NCBI RefSeq assembly: GCF_001708505.1
Contig: NZ_CP015992.1
Span: forward strand, 2,232,001 to 2,296,000
From: Pseudomonas sp. TCU-HL1
Lineage (GTDB): Bacteria; Pseudomonadota; Gammaproteobacteria; Pseudomonadales; Pseudomonadaceae
Direction of reading: 5' to 3'
DNA: 64,000 bases
The position numbers were made by a program, and so were the translations under genes. Of this stretch, positions 44,106 to 51,625 are shown piece after piece (the stretch's first letter is position 1; each line of letters starts with the position of its first letter). The notes under the pieces are model-generated. The model was not told the origin of the DNA. It searched no databases and saw only the letters and a program-made list of their open reading frames with translations.

Positions 44106-44134
44106 CCGGTCACGGGATTGACCGTGACGGGCGG

Positions 44135-44164
44135 ACTATAGGTCTGCTGGCCTAGGCTTGGCAA
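44135..44164 (-). promoter_or_regulatory. Sigma70-type promoter of the satellite leader operon
   Basis: TTGCCA (44159-44164), an 18-nt spacer and TATAGT (44135-44140), each one base from consensus. The predicted start is near 44128, upstream of the seqA-like block. It would drive the leader, the antisense RNA, the small ORFs and the primase-helicase genes. Confidence 0.65.
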
Positions 44165-44394
44165 GGCTCCGGCGAGCTGTTGGCGGCTGTCAGACCGTTC
44201 CGATGCCAGCGAGCGATACGCGACAACATGGGCGAATGCCCTGGTTGTCGTGATAGGTTGCGACCCGTGAGTTCTGCGGTAATTGGCCCTGGCAGCGTTG
44301 GCGCGCTTGCCGGGGCTTTGTCTTTTCTGAGGCATGAGAATCCCCTGGCCGCCCGGCGCGGGGCCGGGCAGCGGTTAAGCATTGAGTGGGCGGG

Positions 44395-44643
44395 TTAGCA
44401 GTCGGTGAGGATCTGGCCTTGCTGGCTCAGAAACTGGCGGCCGGCAGGTGGCGTCGGCGACTTCAGGCGACCGGGCGTGGCGCCCAGCTCCAGGGTGGCC
44501 GAGATGCGCCCTGAGCTGGAGTCGCGGAAAGCTTCTTTCCCTGGCTTGCGAGCGGCCTCGAGCATGACGGCCTCCAGAGCGGCGAAGTCTTCCAGGGTGA
44601 AGCGGATCGACTGGCCGTTGATGTTGAGGGTGTAGTGGTTCAT
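44395..44643 (-). CDS. Small satellite protein, unknown
   Basis: An 82-residue protein starting MNHYTLNINGQSIRFTLEDF at ATG 44643, with AGGAG nine bases upstream. Its start overlaps the AlpA gene's stop by four bases. The N-terminal half looks like a small beta-alpha domain. No family recognised. It is the last gene of the regulator operon that starts at the Ogr-like gene. Confidence 0.6.
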   Translation of the reverse strand: MNHYTLNINGQSIRFTLEDFAALEAVMLEAARKPGKEAFRDSSSGRISATLELGATPGRLKSPTPPAGRQFLSQQGQILTDC

Positions 44644-44930
44644 GGCTGGATCTCCTGAGTGAGTCGAGAAGTGCGAGCCCCCCGCATCGCGCTTGCTCGG
44701 TTGCGTTCTGCCAGGCGGTCGGAGATCCACTGATCGACCTCCGCTTCCAGCCAGGCCACGCTGTTTCGCCCAATGGGCACCGGCTCCGGGAAGGTGCCGG
44801 CACGGATCTCTGCATAGATCGCCGCGCGGCTCTTGCCCGTCTTCAACTCCACCTCACGCCGGCGCAGCAGGCGGTTGCCCAATTGCAGGCCCTGGTGCGG
44901 CTGAAAGGTTGCTGTTCGGCCCCGGCTCAT
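44640..44930 (-). CDS. AlpA family regulator (first of two)
   Basis: A 96-residue DNA-binding protein of the AlpA/MerR-like helix-turn-helix class. The motif is RRREVELKTGKSRAAIYAEI, then FPEPVPIGRNSVAWLEAEVD and QWISDRLAER. AlpA-type proteins of P4-like satellites typically act as activators, excision factors or both. The ATG at 44930 overlaps the upstream AlpA-like gene by four bases; an in-frame start at 44969 is less likely. Confidence 0.85.
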   Translation of the reverse strand: MSRGRTATFQPHQGLQLGNRLLRRREVELKTGKSRAAIYAEIRAGTFPEPVPIGRNSVAWLEAEVDQWISDRLAERNRASAMRGARTSRLTQEIQP

Positions 44931-45175
44931 CGGCCTTCCTCCCGCGCCTCGATGCGCCCCTGAATCCACGCCTGCACCTCGCTCAGCACGAAGGCCACCG
45001 GCGCGTTGCGTGCCTTGCTATCGCTGAGCTTTACGGGCTTGGGGAAGGTGGCATCGCTCTTCATCAAGCGATGCGCCGAGCTACGCGACAGGCCGGTCAA
45101 ATCCAGCAACTCCTGGATGCGCACCAGACGCACCTCCACAGCGCCTTTTGCCCGGTGGATGCTGAGGTCAGTCAT
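44927..45175 (-). CDS. AlpA family regulator (second of two)
   Basis: An 82-residue AlpA-like protein (RIQELLDLTGLSRSSAHRLM, then FPKPVKLSDSKARNAPVAFV and SEVQAWIQGRI). Two adjacent and clearly different AlpA proteins suggest a division of labour, for example operon activation versus excision. The ATG at 45175 overlaps the Ogr-like gene by eight bases. Confidence 0.85.
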   Translation of the reverse strand: MTDLSIHRAKGAVEVRLVRIQELLDLTGLSRSSAHRLMKSDATFPKPVKLSDSKARNAPVAFVLSEVQAWIQGRIEAREEGR

Positions 45176-45476
45176 GGCCGCGCTCCTGCTGAGCTGGCAG
45201 GCCAAGCGCCTTCAGCACGCCCCGGCGAATGACGCTGGGCGCATAGGGAAGCTTGATCTCGGGATTGGGAAAGCTCGGCGGACTGAGCCGATGCGTAATC
45301 TCGTCCACCCCCGCAAAGGTCGCACCGCACACCACGTTGCGGCACACCAGGTAGGTGGTCGACAGCAGCACGTGCTTGCAATCAGAGCTGCGCTTGAGCA
45401 AAGGCGCCCCGCAGTCCGGGCAGCAACGCCGGATGTTGCTCCTGGTCGTCTCGGGTGGACGGGGTGTTTCGTTCAT
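45168..45476 (-). CDS. Ogr/Delta-type zinc-finger late-gene activator
   Basis: A 102-residue protein with the Ogr/Delta arrangement CPDC (Cys19, Cys22) and a C-x4-C pair (Cys45, Cys50), plus SSDCKHVLLSTTYLVCRNVV between them. In P2 and P4, Ogr and Delta bind zinc and activate late promoters, which lets the satellite use its helper's morphogenesis genes. It heads the regulator operon. The start is at MNETPRPPETT (45476). This is one of the strongest signs that the helper is a P2-like phage. Confidence 0.85.
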   Translation of the reverse strand: MNETPRPPETTRSNIRRCCPDCGAPLLKRSSDCKHVLLSTTYLVCRNVVCGATFAGVDEITHRLSPPSFPNPEIKLPYAPSVIRRGVLKALGLPAQQERGHD

Positions 45477-45544
45477 GTCGAATGGGCCTCCATATCTGGA
45501 CGGCCCAAGCATGCTCAGGACTGGGGAGGAAGGGTATGAGGGGG

Positions 45545-45569
45545 ACTTGTAGCAAGGGTTGCTACAAGT
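45545..45569. promoter_or_regulatory. 11-bp dyad upstream of the Ogr-like gene
   Basis: ACTTGTAGCAA-GGG-TTGCTACAAGT, a perfect inverted repeat about 80 bp before the Ogr-like ATG. The TTGT...ACAA ends resemble Ogr/Delta late-promoter sites, but the TGT-ACA spacing is 13 and not the 12 I recall for P2/P4. Nothing else is visible in 45477-45768. Confidence 0.55.
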
Positions 45570-45768
45570 GAGGGGTTAAAGGGGGAGGTAAGAGGGGCGG
45601 TGAAAGTGCGCTCCAGGAGCGTACGATCACGCACCAGAAAACGCCTCAGTTCAGACTGTTCCAAGGACCAATGTGCTTTGCACTGCTCAGGATGGGGTCA
45701 AGGATTCGGCTTGGACGTTGAACTCCACAGTGGGAGTTTCATGGGATATCGGGTGTGTACTGAAAACC

Positions 45769-48700
45769 TCACAATAATGAACGCTGTTGAACGCCATAAA
45801 TGCAGTTTGCGATCCTGTCTGAACAGGACGCTCGAAGGGTAGTGGGAAGAGGATCGAGCAAGGCAAGATCTGTGCGCTCGCCGAAGTACAGAAGTGCCTC
45901 GCATAGCAATACCACTGCGGGTTCGCTGGCACGCATGCATGCCCATTCGCCAATGATGGAGAGAAGTTCTCTGCGTTGCCGCAGCTCCTTTTCCCGCTGC
46001 TCGAACCAATGATCGACCCTCCACCAAGATTGCTCGGACTTGAGAAAGTGCGTCGCTTCGTTGTCAAGCGAGGCAAATAGGCTCTGCTTGTCTGACGTGC
46101 AGTAACCACATTCCGATTTGGTGATCAGCGGATCGAGGTGCTTTTCGCGCCAGCTGAGTGCTCCAAGTTCATTCGCGACTTCAAAAAAGCGGCGGATATT
46201 GTGCTCATCCATTAGGGCGTAATAGGGCTCAAGCGCTCGCAACTGGGCAAGATCAGTGACCCCCTGGCGCCCGGTGGTTTGTACGCCCCAATGCATGCCG
46301 ATATGTTTCAGCATTTTCTCGGGCTCTTCGCTGCTGGTCATCGCTGATCGAGCAAGGGCGACCGTTTCTGGTGTGGCTAGATAGAGCGCTGCCTGTACAA
46401 ATAACGGGTTTTTCTCAAGCTGCTCCCAGTTGGCAACGATGAACTGAGCGGAGAACTCATCGCGCGCTTCCATGAGCAACTCAGCGAGGATGTGATCAGT
46501 GTCGGTTACTTTGCCTGTGACCTGCGGGTTGCCGCGTTGCTCATCCAAGTAGCGCTGCACATCCTCATGCAAACTGACAAGGCTGATTTGCCGCGCGTTG
46601 TACCACCAATAATTTCCGTGCTCGGCGTTCCAGATACGTTGCTTGAGCAGCGGTATAGCCGATTGATCCCCATTTTCCAGCCTCGTCCTCAGGGCTGCAT
46701 CCGCCAGCACTGGGTCGGCCTCCAGTGCCGCTAGACTGGTAACTTCATTACGGGTTGGTGTTTGACACCAGATGAGAAACGCAGCCTTGCGTTCGAACCG
46801 GTTGATCCGTCGACTACGCCAGATTCGTTCGACCGTGGAGCGGGAGTGCGTGCTCAGCGTACGACCGTGCATTTCAGGAGACCAAATGCGTTCGAGTGAG
46901 TGAGCGAACAGATTGATACCTCCGCTCTTTTCCGTTCGCCGAGAAATCTTGGCGGCCAGCTTCACAGTGTGGAGCAATGCGTCGGACGAATCGACCTTGC
47001 TTAGGATTGAACCCAGAACACGGGCGAGCCTTTGATCTCGTTTGGCGCGACCAATTAGGAAGGCGATCGCGCTGGGCTCAGGCTTGCGGCTGAATGCCCA
47101 AGGCAAGGAGTGGCCAGCAATGTCCCAGCGAGGATTACTATCGACTTTGTCCTTACCTCGTTTGACTTTGTTTGGCAATTCAGCCCAGAGATTGCACAGA
47201 GTTTCCGCCAGCGGATGTTCAATGGGCGGGCAGCATCGAAGCGCCGCCCAAAGCCATCCAGTCGACAACGACTTTTCGTCACTGCACTCCCATCTGGCGG
47301 CAAGAGCTTCGCACAGCGCGGGGTCACCTATTTCTCCTGCAAGATTGAGTGCGCCTTCGAGCAGGTCGGGAGGTAGATCGCCATTACAGATCAATTCGGC
47401 GAGGTCTGGGACGAAATTAGCGTGACGCGAGAGCGCGTGCGCAATCATGCGGTCGCGCCAAGGATCGTTGAAACCTGGCTCCGACCTCGCGCAAAGTTTC
47501 GCCCCAGAGCGGGCTTCGCCGTTGCGAACCAGCGCTTCGAGCTGCGGAAAACTGAACGGGAAGCGCTTTGCGAGATCAGCGACGAATGCGCCGTCGCAGC
47601 GTGCTAAATAACGCATCGCATGATGCCGCTGCTGGTCGGCCGCCCCCGCCTTGAAGCCCGGAGACTGAATCCACTCCTTGGCGGCTTCGATAATTCTATC
47701 GCGGTGCGCTTCGTCGAGGCCTGAGTCTTGCAGAACGGCGAACAGAGCGACCGGGTTGAGTGTGGCGGCTTTGTCTATGGCTGTTATGGGGAGCGCCGAC
47801 AGCGCACCTCCGATGAGCTCTGCGTAGAAGGGGTCGGCCCATAGCTCCGGAGTAATGCGATCACTCCTGATGAGCCGCACCATGGCTTGGACCAACAGGT
47901 GATCACGTACGCGATCATGTCGATACATCAGCCTTTCGTCGCTTAGGCCTACGCGGAGATGGAGGATTCTCCCTTGATCGATCAGCCGGCGGATAGCCGC
48001 CAGCGCGTCACTGTCTCCGGAGAGCCAGCTCCGAATTTCATGCCATTCAGGGAAAATTGTTCGCGACTCGACCAGTTGGTCCACAAGCTTGTCGAGTGCA
48101 TACCTGAGGTCGCTCGCGAGAAGCTTGTCGTCGGCGGCTTCGTCGATGTTTGCGGTCAAGTAGGACTGGATCGCACCTTGTGGGCTGGGTGCCGACCAGT
48201 CGTTGTTGAGCCCGATGAGCAGCGGGTCGTCACCAAGTGCGATCGCAAGATCGCTGCGCTGAAGATCAGTGAGCTTGACGCCGGCACTTCTAGCCCGCTC
48301 CCCAATGGCCTCGATAGCCTCCGAGCGCTCGAAGCGTTCCACAATGAGCGAGTTGCTAATCACGCGATCCCGCAGCTGCGGATCAGCTAGACCGGCATTG
48401 CCGCGCCAGACAGGGCAAAGCAGGCGCCATTGTCGTGCAGGCGTACCACCCTCCGCCGCTGACTTGGTGGTAACCGACCAGCCGACGAGCCGTTCGATGA
48501 TTCGCCGGGGGTTAGTCGATCGGTTGACGTCCTCGACGATGAGTAGGACGGGCTGTTCGTGAGTTGCAAAGGCCAGAGCACCGTAACCACACCCACTGTC
48601 GAGCGCTGGTGCCCAATGGCGCAAACCTAATGCGACCGCTTGCTCGATTGTGCTTGCCTGCTCGATGAGCTCGTGCGCTAAGACCAGGGCGATACCGCCT

Positions 48701-49428
48701 CGCGCGAGCCAGTCGTCGGCGAGGCGACGCAGAGCTGTGCTCTTGCCAATACCAGATTCACCGATGACGAAACCTGCCCCTCGACCAGTCCAAGCAAATT
48801 CAGCAAGTGCTGCATCGAGCACGCGAGGGACCATGTCGTTGCGCGCGACCAGTGGAAGATAGTCGTTCAAAGATTGCGTTGATATTGCTCGGGCTTGCGA
48901 AGCTGAAAGGCGTACAGACTCGGTGCCGAACTGCTGTTCGCGCAGCCATTGGCCTTCAGGGGCACGGTCGAGAAAATCCGCGATCCGCGAAGCAGACCAG
49001 AGATCAATCTTCAATCCGTCGCCAGCAGCTGCGTGAACGTCGCGGATCAGCACCTCATCCGGATCAGTCGTGCAGGTCAGCACAAGCGTCGCGTTGTGGA
49101 TTGCCTTGCGCGCTACTTCTTTTTCAAAAATGGCCTTGGCTTTAGTGACATCTCCGCTCTGGTCGTTGAGCCACTTCTGTCGCAAGCCTTTGCGGGCGGT
49201 GATCGTATGTTGAACAAGTAGGAGGTGACGGTCACCGCGATGAATACGAATATCGATACCATCCACGGGAGACCGAACTGCCCTACCATGCGCGTTCGTG
49301 CCGACGTGCAGGAGCGACGCATAGGTAGGCACTGCTGCACGCAGAACGGCAGTAGCTAGCGCCTCAAACTCGTCGGGAGAGGCGAGTTTGCTAAGTTGCT
49401 CGCGTGTTTGTGTCAGAAGAGATGGCAT
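45769..49428 (-). CDS. Large STAND-like P-loop NTPase with N-terminal nuclease-like domain (putative defence protein)
   Basis: A 1219-residue protein. Residues about 15-110 resemble a Mrr/PD-(D/E)xK-like fold (SPVDGIDIRIH, then HLLLVQHTIT), but the usual QxK reads QHT, so nuclease activity is uncertain. Walker A is GESGIGKST near residue 220 and Walker B is PVLLIVEDVN near 295, followed by a helical region. The C-terminal 600 residues look like alpha-helical repeats. This layout resembles antiviral STAND NTPases such as Avs proteins, where the repeats sense phage proteins. Lower GC than core genes and the position beside the integrase suggest cargo. I do not recognise the exact family. Confidence 0.65.
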   Translation of the reverse strand: MPSLLTQTREQLSKLASPDEFEALATAVLRAAVPTYASLLHVGTNAHGRAVRSPVDGIDIRIHRGDRHLLLVQHTITARKGLRQKWLNDQSGDVTKAKAIFEKEVARKAIHNATLVLTCTTDPDEVLIRDVHAAAGDGLKIDLWSASRIADFLDRAPEGQWLREQQFGTESVRLSASQARAISTQSLNDYLPLVARNDMVPRVLDAALAEFAWTGRGAGFVIGESGIGKSTALRRLADDWLARGGIALVLAHELIEQASTIEQAVALGLRHWAPALDSGCGYGALAFATHEQPVLLIVEDVNRSTNPRRIIERLVGWSVTTKSAAEGGTPARQWRLLCPVWRGNAGLADPQLRDRVISNSLIVERFERSEAIEAIGERARSAGVKLTDLQRSDLAIALGDDPLLIGLNNDWSAPSPQGAIQSYLTANIDEAADDKLLASDLRYALDKLVDQLVESRTIFPEWHEIRSWLSGDSDALAAIRRLIDQGRILHLRVGLSDERLMYRHDRVRDHLLVQAMVRLIRSDRITPELWADPFYAELIGGALSALPITAIDKAATLNPVALFAVLQDSGLDEAHRDRIIEAAKEWIQSPGFKAGAADQQRHHAMRYLARCDGAFVADLAKRFPFSFPQLEALVRNGEARSGAKLCARSEPGFNDPWRDRMIAHALSRHANFVPDLAELICNGDLPPDLLEGALNLAGEIGDPALCEALAARWECSDEKSLSTGWLWAALRCCPPIEHPLAETLCNLWAELPNKVKRGKDKVDSNPRWDIAGHSLPWAFSRKPEPSAIAFLIGRAKRDQRLARVLGSILSKVDSSDALLHTVKLAAKISRRTEKSGGINLFAHSLERIWSPEMHGRTLSTHSRSTVERIWRSRRINRFERKAAFLIWCQTPTRNEVTSLAALEADPVLADAALRTRLENGDQSAIPLLKQRIWNAEHGNYWWYNARQISLVSLHEDVQRYLDEQRGNPQVTGKVTDTDHILAELLMEARDEFSAQFIVANWEQLEKNPLFVQAALYLATPETVALARSAMTSSEEPEKMLKHIGMHWGVQTTGRQGVTDLAQLRALEPYYALMDEHNIRRFFEVANELGALSWREKHLDPLITKSECGYCTSDKQSLFASLDNEATHFLKSEQSWWRVDHWFEQREKELRQRRELLSIIGEWACMRASEPAVVLLCEALLYFGERTDLALLDPLPTTLRASCSDRIANCIYGVQQRSLL

Positions 49429-49673
49429 TTCAGCGCAATGGAGGGCATTGGCAAGATTTTGATTGCAATCGGCGGTCTCGAAGTATGAGAACGAGTTTTT
49501 CAGGAGATTAACCTATTTTGACGAGCCGCTTTCGGTCGAAATCAGTCGAATATCGAGGGCGGAAATTGACTGGTAATGGTCAATGCGGTTTGGCCGTGAA
49601 ATCGCGCCCGTCAGAGTCAGACCGAAGTGGGCACAAGTGAGACGATGTGCCCACTTTGAACCGCCACCCTGAA

Positions 49674-50906
49674 TCACAGTCTTTTGAAATCTACCTGAAC
49701 AACGTTCCCGTGCTCGAGCATGTCCAGGTACTCGGCGTACCACTGCATCATCTCCCGCCGCTGTTCCAGGTAGATCGCCTTGTTGTAGACCCCTGATACG
49801 CCTTCCTCCACGTGCGCTAGCTGCGCCTCGACGTGCTCCCGGGGAAAGCCGTTCTCGCGTAGCAGGGTGGAGGCGATATGCCTGAAGCCGTGGCCGGTTT
49901 GCCGGCCCTCATAGCCCATGCGCCGCAGGGCCATGTTGAAGGCCATGTTGCTGCGAGGCTTGGTGCGGTCGTTGCGGCCGGGGAAGAGCAGGGGATAGCG
50001 GCCATTCAGCTCCTGGAGCTTGTGAAGAATCTCCAGGGCCTGCTTTGAAAGCGGCACGACATGATCGCGGCGCTTCTTCATGCGTGCGGCAGGAACGTTC
50101 CAGAGTGCCTTCTTGAGGTCGAACTCCGACCAGGGAGCCTCGCGCAGCTCACTGGGGCGAACGGCCGTGAGCATGAGTAGGCGAAGGCCCAGGCGAATGT
50201 CGTTGGCGTGGGGATAGGCGCTAATGGCGCGCAGGAGGGCGGGGAGCTCTTCGTGCGAGACGTGGGCGTAGTTTTCTGCGGCCCTGGTCTGGAGGAATTT
50301 GTGCAGCCCTTCGAGGGGGTTGTAGAGCGCGCGGCCGGTCACCCGGGCAAGGTCGTAGATCTCCTTGCAGAAGCGCCGCACGTTGCCTGTCTGGTCGACG
50401 ATTCCCTTGCGCTCCATATCCCGCAGGAACTCCATCCATTCCATGGGCGAGATTTCCGTGAAGGGGCGTGAGCCGAACACGGGAAAGACGTGGAGCTGGA
50501 GGGCGCCGATGATGCGTCGGGCGGTGCCTTCCTCCCAGCCTGGGCGGCGAGCCTCGTACCACTCGCGGGCGAGCTTCTCGAAGGTGTTGGTGGCTGCAGC
50601 AATGGCAGCTGCCTTGCGGGCGTGTTTGGTGACGAGGGGATTGTTGCCGTTGGCGGCTTCGGCTCGCAGCTCGGCGGCCTTCTTGCGGGCGAGGGCACCG
50701 CTTACCTCGGGGTAGGCGCCGAGGCCAAGCCAGGACCATTTGCCGTCTGGCTTCTTGTAGCGGAGTTCCCAGGATTTTTGCCCGTTGGGCTTCACGCGGA
50801 AGTAGAGGCCGTTGCCGTCGTGTTCGCGGTAGACGGTGGCTTCCGGATCGAGGGTGGAGAGGGTCGTATCGGCCAGTGGGCGGCGCTTGATTTGCTGCCT
50901 TTTCAT
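49674..50906 (-). CDS. int: P4-type tyrosine integrase
   Basis: A 410-residue tyrosine recombinase with an N-terminal DUF4102-type arm-binding domain (residues 1-95, GNGLYFRVKPNGQKSWELRY), a core-binding domain (about 105-190) and a catalytic domain. Catalytic residues are Arg in TAVRPSELRE, HxxR in GHGFRHIASTLL, the later His in LAHVEEG, and the Tyr in GVYNKA. The start at 50906 (MKRQQIKRRPL) has GGAGG nine bases upstream; a 16-residue extension to 50954 is unlikely. It would insert the satellite at the tRNA-Pro 3' end next to it. Confidence 0.93.
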   Translation of the reverse strand: MKRQQIKRRPLADTTLSTLDPEATVYREHDGNGLYFRVKPNGQKSWELRYKKPDGKWSWLGLGAYPEVSGALARKKAAELRAEAANGNNPLVTKHARKAAAIAAATNTFEKLAREWYEARRPGWEEGTARRIIGALQLHVFPVFGSRPFTEISPMEWMEFLRDMERKGIVDQTGNVRRFCKEIYDLARVTGRALYNPLEGLHKFLQTRAAENYAHVSHEELPALLRAISAYPHANDIRLGLRLLMLTAVRPSELREAPWSEFDLKKALWNVPAARMKKRRDHVVPLSKQALEILHKLQELNGRYPLLFPGRNDRTKPRSNMAFNMALRRMGYEGRQTGHGFRHIASTLLRENGFPREHVEAQLAHVEEGVSGVYNKAIYLEQRREMMQWYAEYLDMLEHGNVVQVDFKRL

Positions 50907-50909
50907 CCT

Positions 50910-50957
50910 TGTATGCCTCCGGTTCGAATTTTCCCGGGCATACACGTCTGGCATACA
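50910..50957. promoter_or_regulatory. Three GGCATACA sites before the integrase gene
   Basis: Copies at 50910-50917 (inverted, overlapping the integrase Shine-Dalgarno), 50937-50944 and 50950-50957. They match the two at the other end of the island. The site over the ribosome-binding region suggests the integrase also represses its own gene. Confidence 0.55.
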
Positions 50958-51005
50958 CGGCGGGGTGAATTGACCTGAGACAACATGGTACAGCTAGAAA
51001 CAAGA

Positions 51006-51026
51006 AAGCCCGCACTAGGCGGGCTT
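51006..51026. terminator. Hairpin between the tRNA and the integrase
   Basis: AAGCCCGC pairs with GCGGGCTT around a five-base loop, with T and A runs on both sides. It lies downstream of the tRNA on the minus strand and replaces the terminator displaced to the other border. Confidence 0.75.
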
Positions 51027-51072
51027 TTCAGGGTGTTTCTGGTACTACTTGGGACAACCAGAAACATCGTAT

Positions 51073-51149
51073 TGGTCGGAGCGACTGGATTCGAACCAGC
51101 GACCTTCTCGTCCCGAACGAGACGCGCTACCAAGCTGCGCTACGCTCCG
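51073..51149 (-). tRNA. tRNA-Pro (anticodon CGG)
   Basis: A 77-nt gene with encoded CCA. The acceptor CGGAGCG pairs with CGCTCCG. The anticodon stem CTCG/CGAG carries the loop with CGG, and the T-loop reads GGTTCGAATCC. It is the integration site of the satellite, and its last bases form the right att core. Confidence 0.95.
51079..51095. repeat. attR core within tRNA-Pro 3' end
   Basis: GAGCGACTGGATTCGAA, inside the T-arm and acceptor end of the tRNA gene and identical to 36100-36116. The insertion leaves the tRNA complete. Confidence 0.85.
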
Positions 51150-51284
51150 TTGTGTGGCGCGCATTCTACAGAAAAACTTTTGGGCTACAAGGGGTTAGCG
51201 AAAATTTTTTTGAAATTGTTTGCGCAGGAAGGCGGGCAAGGGCGGGAGGCTGCGAGCGGCGCGGCGTTGCCGAGAGGGATGGTG

Positions 51285-51320
51285 AAGGCCCGTTCAACCC
51301 GGAAGGGCGGAGCGGGCCTT
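51285..51320 (-). terminator. Possible terminator of the lipoprotein gene
   Basis: AAGGCCCG (51285-51292) pairs with CGGGCCTT (51313-51320) just beyond the stop codon. The U run is poor. Confidence 0.4.
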
Positions 51321-51325
51321 GGGGA

Positions 51326-51547
51326 TCACAGTTCCGTGATGGTGCGTACCTGATCCTTGTTTACCTTGGCACGCTTGCCGTCCAGTTGCTCGAACTCGTA
51401 GAAGCCCGAGTCATCGTCGAAGTCGGGTTTGTCCACGGCCTGGATCTCGCGCCCGTCATTGAGGGTGATCAGGGTCGGCGAGGAGCAGCCGGCCAGAGTG
51501 ATAAGGCCCATTGCGAGCAGGAAAGCGGGGACTATCCGCTGAGTCAT
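51326..51547 (-). CDS. YgdI/YgdR-like small lipoprotein
   Basis: A 73-residue lipoprotein. A signal sequence ends in the lipobox LAGC, followed by SSPTLITLNDGREIQAVDKP, the compact SH3-like YgdI/YgdR domain. The start is put at the second ATG (51547) because AAGGAG is six bases from it and directly touches the first ATG (51553). Membrane-anchored; role unknown. Confidence 0.88.
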   Translation of the reverse strand: MTQRIVPAFLLAMGLITLAGCSSPTLITLNDGREIQAVDKPDFDDDSGFYEFEQLDGKRAKVNKDQVRTITEL

Positions 51548-51625
51548 CGTCATCTCCTTGATGATTACGCTGGTTGTACGGAGTTTCTGACGATGAGCGT
51601 CCTTTCAAAGTTCCAGAGACTTCAC

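Larger units (their letters stand above)
36100..51095. mobile_element. P4-like phage satellite integrated at tRNA-Pro
   Basis: A 15-kb element between two copies of GAGCGACTGGATTCGAA. The right copy is the 3' end of an intact tRNA-Pro and the left copy is a stranded fragment. The P4-type integrase lies beside the tRNA and nearly everything inside is on the minus strand. Satellite hallmarks are a DUF4102-type integrase, AlpA regulators, an Ogr/Delta-type activator, a Toprim primase with a DUF927 ATPase, an iteron cluster and an antisense-RNA leader. No head, tail, terminase or lysis gene is visible, so it would depend on a helper phage. Cargo is a retron and a large P-loop NTPase. The left 2.5 kb is clearly more AT-rich than the chromosome. 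Confidence 0.85.

Noticed and set aside
43622..44335. A 237-codon minus-strand frame across the satellite leader, with some resemblance to Ash-type sequences
   Set aside because: It starts upstream of the likely promoter and runs through the structured RNA and both target blocks. The resemblance probably comes from conserved RNA and not from protein. Only its last 28 codons have a good ribosome-binding site.
44152..44382. A 76-codon minus-strand frame upstream of the leader promoter
   Set aside because: No Shine-Dalgarno, arginine- and proline-rich, and it overlaps the promoter.
50921..50930. GGTTCGAATT near the integrase start as another att core
   Set aside because: Only the common T-loop heptamer is shared. 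The flanking bases do not match the 17-bp core.
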